DNA of 64,000 bases from Sphingomonas pseudosanguinis (GTDB lineage: Bacteria; Pseudomonadota; Alphaproteobacteria; Sphingomonadales; Sphingomonadaceae). This document shows positions 55,402 through 63,314 of this stretch, piece by piece (the first letter of the stretch is position 1; every line of letters begins with the position of its first letter). Made by a program: the position numbers and the translations under genes. The notes under the pieces are model-generated. The model searched no databases, was not told the origin of the DNA, and saw only the letters and a list, made by a program, of their open reading frames with translations. The DNA is taken from assembly GCF_014196255.1 (NCBI RefSeq), contig NZ_JACIDH010000002.1, positions 340,189 to 404,188 on the forward strand, read 5' to 3'.

Positions 55402-56463
55402 ATGGCAACCACCCCGAACAATCCGCTGGGCCTCGACGGCTTCGCCTTTTGCGAGTTCACCACCCCCGAGCCCGAGACGCTGGCGCGCCAGTTCGACATG
55501 ATGGGCTTCGTCCCCACCCATCGCCATCCCGAAAAGGCGATCACCCGCTACAAGCAGGGCCGCATCACCCTGCTGCTGAACGCCGAGGATGAGGGCCAGG
55601 CCGCCGACTTCCGGGCCGAGCATGGCCCCTCGGCCAGCGGCATGGGCTTCTATGTCGCCGATCCGGCGGAGGCGTTCGATCACGCGATTCAGGGCGGCGC
55701 CACCCCGGTCGATGCGACGCGCGGTTGCCTGACGCCCGACGCCAAGGCGATCGAAGGGATCGGCGGTAGCTATCTCTACCTCGTCAAGGCGGGCAGCAAC
55801 CTGTTCGCCGGCTGGAACGAGATCGAAGGCTGGCAACAGGCGGAGGCGGAGAACAATGTCGGCCTCGACCTGCTCGACCACCTGACCCACAATGTGCGGC
55901 GCGGCGAAATGCGCACTTGGTCGGGCTTCTACTCCAAGCTGTTCGGCTTCGAGGAGCAGAAGTATTTCGACATCAAGGGCAAGGCGACCGGTCTGTTCAG
56001 CCAAGCGATGATCGCCCCCGACAAGGCGATCCGCATCCCGCTGAACGAAAGTCAGGACGAGAAGAGCCAGATCGAGGAGTTCATCCGCGAATATAATGGC
56101 GAAGGCATCCAGCACCTCGCGCTGACCACCGACAATATCTACGAGACGGTGGAAAAGCTGCGCGAGCGTGGCGTGCGGCTGCAGGACACGATCGAGACCT
56201 ATTACGAGCTGGTCGACAAGCGCGTGCCGAACCATGGCGAGGACCTCGACCGGCTGAAGCGCAACCGCATCCTGATCGACGGCAATGTCGGCGAAGAGGG
56301 CATCCTGCTGCAAATCTTCACCGAGAATATGGTCGGCCCGATCTTCTTCGAGATCATCCAGCGCAAGGGCAATGAAGGCTTCGGCAACGGCAATTTCCAG
56401 GCGTTATTCGAAAGCATTGAACTCGACCAGATTCGACGCGGCGTGATCACCGTAGACGCCTGA
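55402..56463 (+). CDS. hppD: 4-hydroxyphenylpyruvate dioxygenase
   Basis: Converts 4-hydroxyphenylpyruvate to homogentisate in tyrosine breakdown. The 353-residue enzyme retains the iron ligands His160 (LDHLTHNV), His238 (GIQHLALTT) and Glu317 (FFEIIQR), in the spacing of the Pseudomonas enzyme. The C-terminal [15 protein letters not shown] is diagnostic. The chosen ATG is preceded by a CAGGAG site; longer readings overlap the regulatory gap. hmgA follows after a palindromic repeat. Confidence 0.97.
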   Translation: MATTPNNPLGLDGFAFCEFTTPEPETLARQFDMMGFVPTHRHPEKAITRYKQGRITLLLNAEDEGQAADFRAEHGPSASGMGFYVADPAEAFDHAIQGGATPVDATRGCLTPDAKAIEGIGGSYLYLVKAGSNLFAGWNEIEGWQQAEAENNVGLDLLDHLTHNVRRGEMRTWSGFYSKLFGFEEQKYFDIKGKATGLFSQAMIAPDKAIRIPLNESQDEKSQIEEFIREYNGEGIQHLALTTDNIYETVEKLRERGVRLQDTIETYYELVDKRVPNHGEDLDRLKRNRILIDGNVGEEGILLQIFTENMVGPIFFEIIQRKGNEGFGNGNFQALFESIELDQIRRGVITVDA

Positions 56464-56477
56464 GGGCGCCGAACATC

Positions 56478-56596
56478 TTCCTCGCCTGCAAGGGGAGGGG
56501 GACCATGCGGAGCATGGTGGAGGGGTGTCACCCTATCGAGAGCGGGACACCCCTCCGTCAGGCCTTCGGCCTGCCACCCCCCTTACAGGGGAGGAA
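56478..56596. repeat. Palindromic intergenic repeat between hppD and hmgA
   Basis: About 119 bases of nested inverted repeats. The ends TTCCTCGCCTGCAAGGGG and CCCCTTACAGGGGAGGAA pair. Inside are CCATGC-GGA-GCATGG, GGAGGGGTGT paired with ACACCCCTCC, and AGGCC-TTC-GGCCT. The composition (CTCCCC, AAGGGGAGG, GGTGGAGGGG) matches dispersed intergenic repeats I know from sphingomonad genomes. It would form a large cruciform RNA between the two coding regions. The hmgA ribosome site (AGGAGAGGAA) lies just beyond it. Confidence 0.75.
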
Positions 56597-56626
56597 AATG
56601 GCGGCGAGAAGAGGAGAGGAAATGCG

Positions 56627-57904
56627 ATGACGACATCCTACATCCCCGGCTTCGGCAACCATATCGCCACCGAAGCGGTGCCGGGCGCCCTCCCCATCGG
56701 CCGCAACTCGCCGCAGCGGCCGGCTTACGGTCTTTATGCCGAGCAGCTCTCGGGCACCGCTTTCACCGCGCCGCGCCATGAAAACCGGCGCTCCTGGCTC
56801 TACCGCCTGCGCCCGACGGCCGAGCATCCGCCCTATGAGCCGTACGAAGCGGCAGTCCGCTTCGCAGCCGGCTCCCATGACGCCCCCCTGCCCCCCAATC
56901 GCCTGCGCTGGGACCCCGCGCCAATGACGCCGCCGGGCACCGACTGGATCGACGGCATGACGACGATGCTCGTCAACCGCGACCCGGCCGATCTGGAGGG
57001 CGTCGCGGTCAATGTCTATGCCTGCAATCGCAACATGGAGCGGGTGTTCGTCGATGCGGACGGCGAACTGGTGTTCCTGCCGCAGTCGGGTCGCCTGACC
57101 ATCCTGACCGAACTCGGCCGGATCGACATCGCGCCGGGCCAGATCGCACTGGTCCCGCGCGGCGTGCGCTTCCGCGTCGAACTGCCCGACGGCGAAGCGG
57201 CGGGCTATGTCGCGGAGAACCATGGCAGCCTGTTCCGCCTGCCGGACCTCGGACCGATCGGCGCCAATGGCTTAGGGAATCCCCGCGATTTCGAGACGCC
57301 CGTCGCCTGGTTCGAGGATCGCGACGAGCCGACCCAGGTCGTCCAGAAATTCCTCGGCTCGCTCTGGACGATGACGCTGGATCACAGCCCGCTCGACGTG
57401 GTGGCATGGCACGGCAACCTCGCCCCATGGCGCTACGACCTGTCGCGCTTCAACACGATCAACACGGTCAGCTTCGACCATCCCGATCCGTCGATCTTCA
57501 CCCTGCTCACCTCCCCCAGCGACGTGCCCGGTCGCGCCAACGCCGATCTGGTCCTGTTCCCGCCACGCTGGATGGTGGCGGAGGACACGTTCCGCCCGCC
57601 CTGGTTCCACCGCAACGTGATGTCGGAGGCGATGGGGCTGATCACCGGCGCCTATGACGCCAAGGCGGAGGGCTTCCGCCCCGGCGGGCTGTCGCTCCAC
57701 AATCTGATGGCGGGCCACGGCCCCGATCTCGCCAGCTGGCAGGGCGCGAGCCATGCCGCGCTCAATCCCCACCGGATCGAGGGCACGATGGCCTTCATGG
57801 TCGAAAGCTGTTGGCCCTATCGCCCGACCGCTCACGCGCTGGCGCATGCCCAGCTCGATTATGATGCGGTGTGGAAGGACTTTCCCAAGGCCAAGCTGCC
57901 GTGA
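56627..57904 (+). CDS. hmgA: Homogentisate 1,2-dioxygenase
   Basis: Ring-cleaving dioxygenase that makes maleylacetoacetate from homogentisate. The 425-residue enzyme has the N-terminal [16 protein letters not shown] signature, and iron-ligand context WFHRNVMSE plus [11 protein letters not shown]. The start ATG at 56627 follows AGGAGAGGAA; another ATG at 56622 is out of frame. The TGA overlaps the GTG start of the isomerase gene. It is separated from hppD only by the palindromic repeat. Confidence 0.97.
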   Translation: MTTSYIPGFGNHIATEAVPGALPIGRNSPQRPAYGLYAEQLSGTAFTAPRHENRRSWLYRLRPTAEHPPYEPYEAAVRFAAGSHDAPLPPNRLRWDPAPMTPPGTDWIDGMTTMLVNRDPADLEGVAVNVYACNRNMERVFVDADGELVFLPQSGRLTILTELGRIDIAPGQIALVPRGVRFRVELPDGEAAGYVAENHGSLFRLPDLGPIGANGLGNPRDFETPVAWFEDRDEPTQVVQKFLGSLWTMTLDHSPLDVVAWHGNLAPWRYDLSRFNTINTVSFDHPDPSIFTLLTSPSDVPGRANADLVLFPPRWMVAEDTFRPPWFHRNVMSEAMGLITGAYDAKAEGFRPGGLSLHNLMAGHGPDLASWQGASHAALNPHRIEGTMAFMVESCWPYRPTAHALAHAQLDYDAVWKDFPKAKLP

Positions 57905-58533
57905 CGCTGACGCTCCACGGCTATTGGCGGTCGAGCGCCGCCTATCGCGTGCGGCTGGCGCTGGATTTGAAGGGGCTGGCCTATGACAGCATCACCCACG
58001 ACCTGCGGACGGGGGCGCAGCGGGACGAGGGCTATCGACGTCTTCAACCGCAAGGCCTGGTGCCGGTCTTGGAGACGGAAGACGGTCCGCTGATCCAAAG
58101 CCCGGCCATCCTCGAATGGCTGGAGGAACGCTATCCCGATCCGCCGCTGCTGCCCCGTGACACCCATGGCCGCGCCGTGGTGCGTGCCATGGCGGCGATC
58201 GTCGCCTGCGACATCCATCCGATCAACAATCTGCGCGTCCTGACCAGGCTCCGGCACGACATGGAGGCGGACGAAGAGGCGGTGCGCGGCTGGATCGGCC
58301 AATGGGTCGCCGAAGGGTTCGGAGCGCTCGAAACCCTGATCGCGCGGTACGGTGGCGACTATGCCTATGGCGACACACCGACGCTGGCCGACTGCCATAT
58401 CCTGCCGCAGGTCTATAATGCCGAGCGGTTCGCGGTCGATCTGGCCCCCTACCCCCTGCTGACGGCCAGCGCCGCCCGGCTGCGCGCGCGCGTGCCGCAA
58501 GCCGCACCCGAAGCCCAAGGCGATGCCGGATGA
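57901..58533 (+). CDS. maiA: Maleylacetoacetate isomerase
   Basis: Zeta-class glutathione transferase that isomerises maleylacetoacetate to fumarylacetoacetate. The 210-residue protein has the N-terminal [14 protein letters not shown] motif, containing the catalytic Ser pair, and the C-terminal helical domain with [18 protein letters not shown] start overlaps hmgA (GTGA), and the stop overlaps the next gene. Its presence next to hmgA supports a functional pathway. Confidence 0.94.
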   Translation: MTLTLHGYWRSSAAYRVRLALDLKGLAYDSITHDLRTGAQRDEGYRRLQPQGLVPVLETEDGPLIQSPAILEWLEERYPDPPLLPRDTHGRAVVRAMAAIVACDIHPINNLRVLTRLRHDMEADEEAVRGWIGQWVAEGFGALETLIARYGGDYAYGDTPTLADCHILPQVYNAERFAVDLAPYPLLTASAARLRARVPQAAPEAQGDAG

Positions 58534-58889
58534 GCGAGGAACGCCTGACCAGCACGCCGGCGGGGATCGGGCTAGGCCCGCTCGAGACGATCGCGGACGG
58601 CGCCGCGCGGAACTTCGTCATCCAGATGCGCGCGGGCCGTTTCCATGGCTTCATCGTGCGGCGGGGTGAGCAGGTTCATGGCTATGTCGATCGCTGCCCG
58701 CATATGGGCCTGCCGTTGGCGCAGCAGCTCGACGCCTATCTGACGCCGCAGGGCGACCGTATCGCCTGTTCCTGGCATGGCGCGATCTTCGCTATCGAAG
58801 ACGGGCAATGCCTGGGCGGTCCCTGTGCGGGTCAGCCGCTGACCGCGTGGCCCGTCACCGTGCGCGACGGCGCGATCGTTACGGCCTGA
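58530..58889 (+). CDS. Rieske [2Fe-2S] ferredoxin-like protein
   Basis: A 119-residue small Rieske protein. Cluster ligands are RCPHMG (Cys56, His58) and CSWHGAIF (Cys and His about 20 residues later). It overlaps maiA by four bases, so it is translated with the homogentisate pathway. Its redox partner is not known. The 3' end overlaps the convergent SGNH gene by 11 bases. Similar small Rieske genes occur near aromatic catabolic genes, but no oxygenase subunit is adjacent here. Confidence 0.88.
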   Translation: MSEERLTSTPAGIGLGPLETIADGAARNFVIQMRAGRFHGFIVRRGEQVHGYVDRCPHMGLPLAQQLDAYLTPQGDRIACSWHGAIFAIEDGQCLGGPCAGQPLTAWPVTVRDGAIVTA

Positions 58890-59742
58890 GGTTCGTCAAC
58901 TCCGCCTGGGCGATCGCCTGGAGCCGCCCGACCGTCCGCGGCTCCAGCCCCAGATCGCGGCCGGCGCGCTCATTCTCGCCAAGCCGGCGGACGTCGAACC
59001 CCGTCACCTTGCCGAACACCACCAGCGCCTCGAGATAATAGCCCGCCGCGCTGGCGTGATACTGGTCCCAGGTCCACAAATCGATCTGGCCGAACGCGAT
59101 GCCGTCATACGGATTGGGATCGGCGACCCGGTCACGCCAGGCCCGGTTCCATGCCTGCCCCACCGGAATCGCCCCTGCCAGCTCCGGCCGGCGACGCAGC
59201 GTATAGGCGTTCACCGCCGCCAGATCGTCGGCCATCGCCGTGATCGGTTTGCCATGCCACGGACTGGGGGTGCGATAGGTCAGGTCCGCGCGGCTCCAGG
59301 TCGTGACCAGCTCGATCCGGACACGCGGATTGGCACGCCGCAACAGGTCGGAGATCAGCCCCACCCCCTCCAGATGCCGCACCGGATCGCCGGGCTTCTG
59401 CGCATCGAGCGTGCTGTAATTCTGAAGGATCACGACGTCCCAGCGGCGGTCGATCTCGCTGCGCTTCTGCTCGTAATGATAGATCAGGTCCTTGCCCGGC
59501 GATGTCTCCAGGCTGACGGTCCAATCCAGCCGGGCCTGTTCGGCAAAGGTCTTGAACAGCGCGGGCACGCCGCCAATCCCCTCCTTGTTCAGGTCGCGCA
59601 CCGCATCGGGGCGATAGCGCATGACCGGCGAATTCGCGCCGAAGGTGAAGCTGTTGCCGACGAACAGGATCGATTCGGCCGACACCGGCACGGCACCGCA
59701 TGTCGCCACCAGGGCCATCGCCCATCGCCGCCACATCCGCAT
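58879..59742 (-). CDS. Secreted SGNH/GDSL-like hydrolase
   Basis: A 287-residue protein with a Sec signal (cleavage near VPVSA, residue 22). The nucleophile block is ILFVGNSFTFG with GNS in place of GDS. The second block is LQNYSTLD. The third, with the DxxH pair, is DQYHASAAGYYLEAL. These fit the SGNH hydrolase fold, which includes esterases and acetyl-xylan or lipase-like enzymes. No substrate can be named. It is convergent with the Rieske gene and divergent from the metal-sensor gene. Confidence 0.8.
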   Translation of the reverse strand: MRMWRRWAMALVATCGAVPVSAESILFVGNSFTFGANSPVMRYRPDAVRDLNKEGIGGVPALFKTFAEQARLDWTVSLETSPGKDLIYHYEQKRSEIDRRWDVVILQNYSTLDAQKPGDPVRHLEGVGLISDLLRRANPRVRIELVTTWSRADLTYRTPSPWHGKPITAMADDLAAVNAYTLRRRPELAGAIPVGQAWNRAWRDRVADPNPYDGIAFGQIDLWTWDQYHASAAGYYLEALVVFGKVTGFDVRRLGENERAGRDLGLEPRTVGRLQAIAQAELTNLRP

Positions 59743-59827
59743 GATCGCACTCCCGTTTATCCGTCCGTGATCGGGGCTTTGGCGGAGTGATCCGGCACGG
59801 GCAAGCCGGCGATTGATCCATCAGCCA

Positions 59828-59848
59828 ATATACCCTATACCCCTATCC
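59828..59848. promoter_or_regulatory. Candidate operator for the RcnR/DmeR-type regulator
   Basis: ATATACCCTATACCCCTATCC, just before the regulator ATG, has the TATAC-C4-TAT character of CsoR-family type 2 operators (C-tract flanked by AT-rich arms). Position would block expression of both regulator and exporter. Confidence 0.5.
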
Positions 59849-59851
59849 ATT

Positions 59852-60127
59852 ATGGCCCATGTGACGACCAGCAAGGAAAAGATCATCGCGCGGGTCCGCC
59901 GCATCGCGGGCCAGGTCGCCGCGATCGAACGCTCGGTGACCGCCGATGCCGACTGCGCCGAGACGCTGCACCTCGTCGCGGCGGTGCGAGGCGCGGTGGC
60001 GGGGTTGATGGACGAGCTGGTCGAGGATCATCTCCACGCGCATGTCGCGGCCGCCGGCCTGTCGGATGCCGAGCGCACCGCCGCCGCAGCCGAGGTCGCC
60101 AAGCTGCTCCGCCGCCATTTCCGTTGA
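59852..60127 (+). CDS. CsoR/RcnR-family nickel/cobalt sensor (DmeR-like)
   Basis: A 91-residue all-helical repressor of the CsoR/RcnR/FrmR family. It has all four RcnR metal ligands in register: His3, Cys35, His60 and His64. That pattern separates nickel/cobalt sensors from copper (CsoR) and formaldehyde (FrmR) members. The following CDF exporter confirms the role as a DmeR-like repressor. Metal binding would release it from the C-tract site that overlaps its promoter region. Confidence 0.9.
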   Translation: MAHVTTSKEKIIARVRRIAGQVAAIERSVTADADCAETLHLVAAVRGAVAGLMDELVEDHLHAHVAAAGLSDAERTAAAAEVAKLLRRHFR

Positions 60128-60152
60128 TTTCGCAAAGCCAGAGGACGACGTC

Positions 60153-61088
60153 GTGATCACGCACAGCCACGATTATCTGGGCCACGCCCATGACGACAAT
60201 GCCCGGCGGACCAAGGCCGTGGCGTGGCTGTCGGCGGTGATGATGGTGGGTGAGATCGTCGCCGGCTATTGGACCGGATCGATGGCGCTGCTGGCGGACG
60301 GCTTCCACATGGCGACGCATGTCGGCGCGCTGGGCATCGCGGCGGTCGCCTATTCCTATGCCAAGCGCCATGTCGCCAATCCGCGCTACAGCTGGGGCAC
60401 CGGCAAGGTCGGCGAACTGGCCGGGTTCGGATCGGCGGTGGTGCTGGGCATCGTGTCGCTGTTCATCGCCTATGAATCGATCACCCGGCTGGCCGATCCG
60501 CATCCGGTGATCTTCGGCGATGCGATCATGGTCGCGGTGCTGGGGCTGGCGATCAACCTGATCAGCGCCTTCATGCTGTCCGGCGGACATCACGGGCATC
60601 ACCACCATCATCATGGCCACTCGCATGGGCATGGCCATCATCACGATCATGATCACGCGCATCACCAGCATGGCGGCGACACGAACATGCGCGCGGCCTA
60701 TGTCCATGTGCTGGCCGATGCGCTGACCTCGGTCATGGCGATCCTGGCCCTGGTGGCGGGGCGCTATCTGGGCTGGGTCTGGCTCGACCCGGCGGTGGGC
60801 CTGCTGGGGGCGATCGTGATCGCCAACTGGTCGGTCGGACTGATGCGCCAGGCCTCGTCGGTGCTGCTCGATGCCGCCGACCCCAAGCTGGCGGACGAAG
60901 TCCGCGCCCGTGTCGAAGCCCCGGGGGACACGCGCATCCACGACTTCCATATCTGGCGGATCGGCCCCACGGCGCACGCCGTCGTGCTGGCGGTCGAAGG
61001 CGTCCAAGCGCCGCTCAGCAGTGTCGTGATCCATGACCGCCTTTCCGACATGGCGGCGCTGGGCCATGTCACGGTCGAAATCCGCTAA
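60153..61088 (+). CDS. dmeF: Cation diffusion facilitator exporter, DmeF type
   Basis: A 311-residue inner-membrane exporter for cobalt/nickel. Start is GTG after AGAGGACG. The N-terminal HSHDYLGHAHD and a long His/Gly/Asp loop (about residues 148-172, many HH, HG and HD pairs) are cytoplasmic metal-collecting segments. The CDF metal sites are seen in LADGFHMATHV (helix 2) and HVLADALTSV (helix 5). The C-terminal ferredoxin-like domain carries VRARVEAPGDTRIHDFHIWRIG. Translation start is 25 bases after the regulator gene, consistent with one operon. Confidence 0.94.
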   Translation: MITHSHDYLGHAHDDNARRTKAVAWLSAVMMVGEIVAGYWTGSMALLADGFHMATHVGALGIAAVAYSYAKRHVANPRYSWGTGKVGELAGFGSAVVLGIVSLFIAYESITRLADPHPVIFGDAIMVAVLGLAINLISAFMLSGGHHGHHHHHHGHSHGHGHHHDHDHAHHQHGGDTNMRAAYVHVLADALTSVMAILALVAGRYLGWVWLDPAVGLLGAIVIANWSVGLMRQASSVLLDAADPKLADEVRARVEAPGDTRIHDFHIWRIGPTAHAVVLAVEGVQAPLSSVVIHDRLSDMAALGHVTVEIR

Positions 61089-61124
61089 CGCTTCGTTCAG
61101 CGGCAGCCGCTAAAGCCCCAAGCC

Positions 61125-61763
61125 ATGCGAGCGTTGCAAATCCTGGCCGGTGCGATCCTGCTGACGGCGATCGGCGGTGGCGCGATGCTCATCCGCCGCG
61201 CCGATCCCCCGGCAACCCCCGCAAGCGCACCGCTGCCACAAGCCCTGACCGCGAAGCCTTCGCCGCTGCCGGCCCCGACGCCGACGGCCCCCCCCTCGCC
61301 GGCGCCCTTCGTCGTGCGCCACATCCTCGACCTCAAAAAGCCGCTGCGGCACGGTGATTTCGTCTGGGACGAAAGCGAGGCGCCGCAAGGCCCGGTGGTC
61401 ATCACCGTCGATCTGGCCGCGCAGGTCGTGTCGATCTTCCGCGACGGCTATGAAATCGGGACCGCCGCGATCATCTATGGCGCGGACAACATGCCGACCC
61501 CGCTGGGCGTCTTTCCGATCCTGCAGAAGGACGCCGACCACGTCTCCAACCTCTATGACGCGCCGATGCCCTATATGCTGCGGCTGACCAATGACGGCGT
61601 CGCAATCCACGCCAGCGACGTGCGATATGGCAACGCCACGCATGGCTGCATCGGCGTTCCCACGGGCTTCGCCCGCAAGCTGTTCGCCGCGACCCGCCTG
61701 GGCGACCGCGTGATCGTGACCAACGGCAAGACGATGACGCTGGGCCAGTCGATCATCGGGTGA
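61125..61763 (+). CDS. L,D-transpeptidase (YkuD domain)
   Basis: A 212-residue exported cell-wall enzyme. One N-terminal membrane segment (about 5-23) is followed by a Pro/Ala-rich linker (26-62). The YkuD catalytic domain holds His162, His173 and Cys175 in IHASDVRYGNATHGCIGVP. Such enzymes form 3-3 peptidoglycan crosslinks or attach proteins. Only the catalytic domain is present, without peptidoglycan-binding repeats. It is the last clearly ordinary gene before the accessory region. Confidence 0.92.
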   Translation: MRALQILAGAILLTAIGGGAMLIRRADPPATPASAPLPQALTAKPSPLPAPTPTAPPSPAPFVVRHILDLKKPLRHGDFVWDESEAPQGPVVITVDLAAQVVSIFRDGYEIGTAAIIYGADNMPTPLGVFPILQKDADHVSNLYDAPMPYMLRLTNDGVAIHASDVRYGNATHGCIGVPTGFARKLFAATRLGDRVIVTNGKTMTLGQSIIG

Positions 61764-62224
61764 CGGTGTGGGAGGCAACGCGCGTCAGCTAGGACCAAAC
61801 ACGCCGGCACTTGGCTCCTTGCTCTGAGGGACGGCTTGCGGGGTTGCCAGGGCACAATAGTAATTTTCAGCCGCCTCGTTGATGCCATTTAAGACCGCCC
61901 GTCATATGTGCCAGTGGGCTTCGTAGCTGAGCGCATCGATCTCGAATCGCTTGCCGAATGGTGCTCATTCTAGCTGGCAGATGCGCGAAGCATAGGATCT
62001 TCACAGTTGCGCCCTTCGTCGTGGAAGGCCTGCACGAAATAGGTGACAGTAGACGCGCCCTGTCACACAGATTGCGCCGTCTTCGATCCGCGAAGAACCG
62101 CAAGCACCTGCTTCGTCGATGCACATACCCGCACGAACGTTGCATACCCAGCGCCGCCGACATTGACGCTTGTGTGACACCTTTGAGTCTCAACTCTGTA
62201 AAGGCGGAGCGCTATGATCGGCCT
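61764..62224. other. Intergenic stretch of about 460 bases without a supportable gene
   Basis: Composition is less GC-rich and codon bias disappears. Short open stretches on both strands are not backed by start signals or family resemblance. A minus-strand segment around 61903-61955 would encode FEIDALSYEAHWHI and then stop, which looks gene-like but is preceded closely by a stop in frame, so it may be a remnant. The region probably marks the left boundary of an acquired segment. Confidence 0.55.
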
Positions 62225-63198
62225 ATGGACACGCCTACCTTCAGCGTCGAACGCATCGCCCCCAACGTGGCCAAGCAAATGCTTGAACGTGTGTTCAGCA
62301 GTGCCAAAGTGGATACGTCGTCGCGTGAGTCATTTACACGAGACATGGCGGCGGGAGGATGGGTGTTGAACGGCGCGCCCATCGTGTTCGGGACCGATGG
62401 CTCACTCCTTGATGGCCGAGCGCGGCTTCATGCCTGCATCGATAGCGGAGCGACATTCGAAACGCTGGTGATCCGCGGGATTGCCAACGACACGTTCGAA
62501 TCGATCGATGCCATACGGAAACGGACGCTCGCCGACATCCTGTCCATCCGCCAGGAACAACATGGGCGGCCACTTGGGGCAGCCTTACGGATATTGTGGT
62601 CCTATGGCTTGGGGAATGGCTCCGGCGGCAAATCGCCCAGCCCCACTGCGCTCTTGGCTTTACTCGAGCAGAAGCCACAAATTCGCGATAGCGTCATGCC
62701 GGCACTTCGTGCTGTACCATTGCTGCCCCACGGATGCGCAATTGCACTGCACCATCTTGCCAGCGCCATAAACCCGGTAAAAGCAACGCTCTTTCTCACT
62801 CAGTTGCAAGAGCCGACCATTGAGGCGCCCAACCACCCTGTCGTCCAGCTACGGCAGGTCCTGCTGCAAATGCGCAGCCAAGGTGGTACTCGCAAACAGG
62901 CCTATATGCTCGCGATCGCCGTAAAGGCATGGAATGCCTTTGAGGCAGGAAAGCCCATCAAGGCTTTGCGGTTCGGGGCTGGAGAGAAATTCCCGCGAGT
63001 ACAATCCCTCGACTGGGGTCCACTAAGCCAAGTGGAGAAAAACCTGCCGGCGAATGCTCCGGCGGCAACCATAACGACAAAGCTAAACGTTAGGCTGGTG
63101 ACGATTACGCCGGACATTGCCGAGAAGATGCTGGATGGCCGTGCGCCAAATCGCTCCGTTTCTTCTGCCGTACTGAACAAATATGCCCGCGACATGGC
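62225..63198 (+). pseudogene. Gene with two ParB-like domain copies, truncated by IS21 insertion
   Basis: About 325 native codons remain. Residues 8-95 contain IAPNVAKQMLE, then TRDMAAGGWVLNGAPIVFGTDGSLLDGRARLHACIDSG, a pattern I associate with phage and plasmid ParB/Srx-like proteins (MxxGxWxxNGxPI, LLDGQHRL). A second copy starts at about residue 288 (ITPDIAEKMLDG, YARDMA) and is cut at 63199, exactly where the first copy has the GGWxxNG part. The residual frame reads into the IS for 13 codons before a stop. The middle region is helical and unfamiliar. Codon use is less biased than the chromosome. Function unknown. Confidence 0.7.
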
Positions 63199-63202
63199 TG
63201 TG

Positions 63203-63259
63203 GATCGGCGTGGAAAAGGGACCCCGGTAGCGGGGTGATCGGCGTGGAAAAGGGACCCC
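63203..63259 (+). repeat. Direct repeats at the IS21 left end
   Basis: The 23-base GATCGGCGTGGAAAAGGGAC plus CCC occurs at 63203-63225 and again at 63237-63259, a 34-base period. The 11 bases between them pair with the repeat edge as CCCCG-GTAG-CGGGG. Multiple terminal repeats of this kind are transposase binding sites in IS21 elements. Confidence 0.85.
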
Positions 63260-63314
63260 TCATCCCGTTGGTCTAGGCTGTTCGCTTGGCGGTGTGTCAG
63301 GCGGCGAGATCGGG

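Noticed and set aside
60585..60675. A repetitive CAT/CAC-rich stretch that could suggest a repeat array
   Set aside because: It codes in frame for the His-rich cytoplasmic loop of the DmeF exporter; there are no spacers or constant-length repeats.
61867..62193. A minus-strand reading frame of 108 codons in the gap after the L,D-transpeptidase gene
   Set aside because: It shows no codon bias, no ribosome site and no recognisable motif; a nearby gene-like fragment lies in a different frame and is blocked by a stop.
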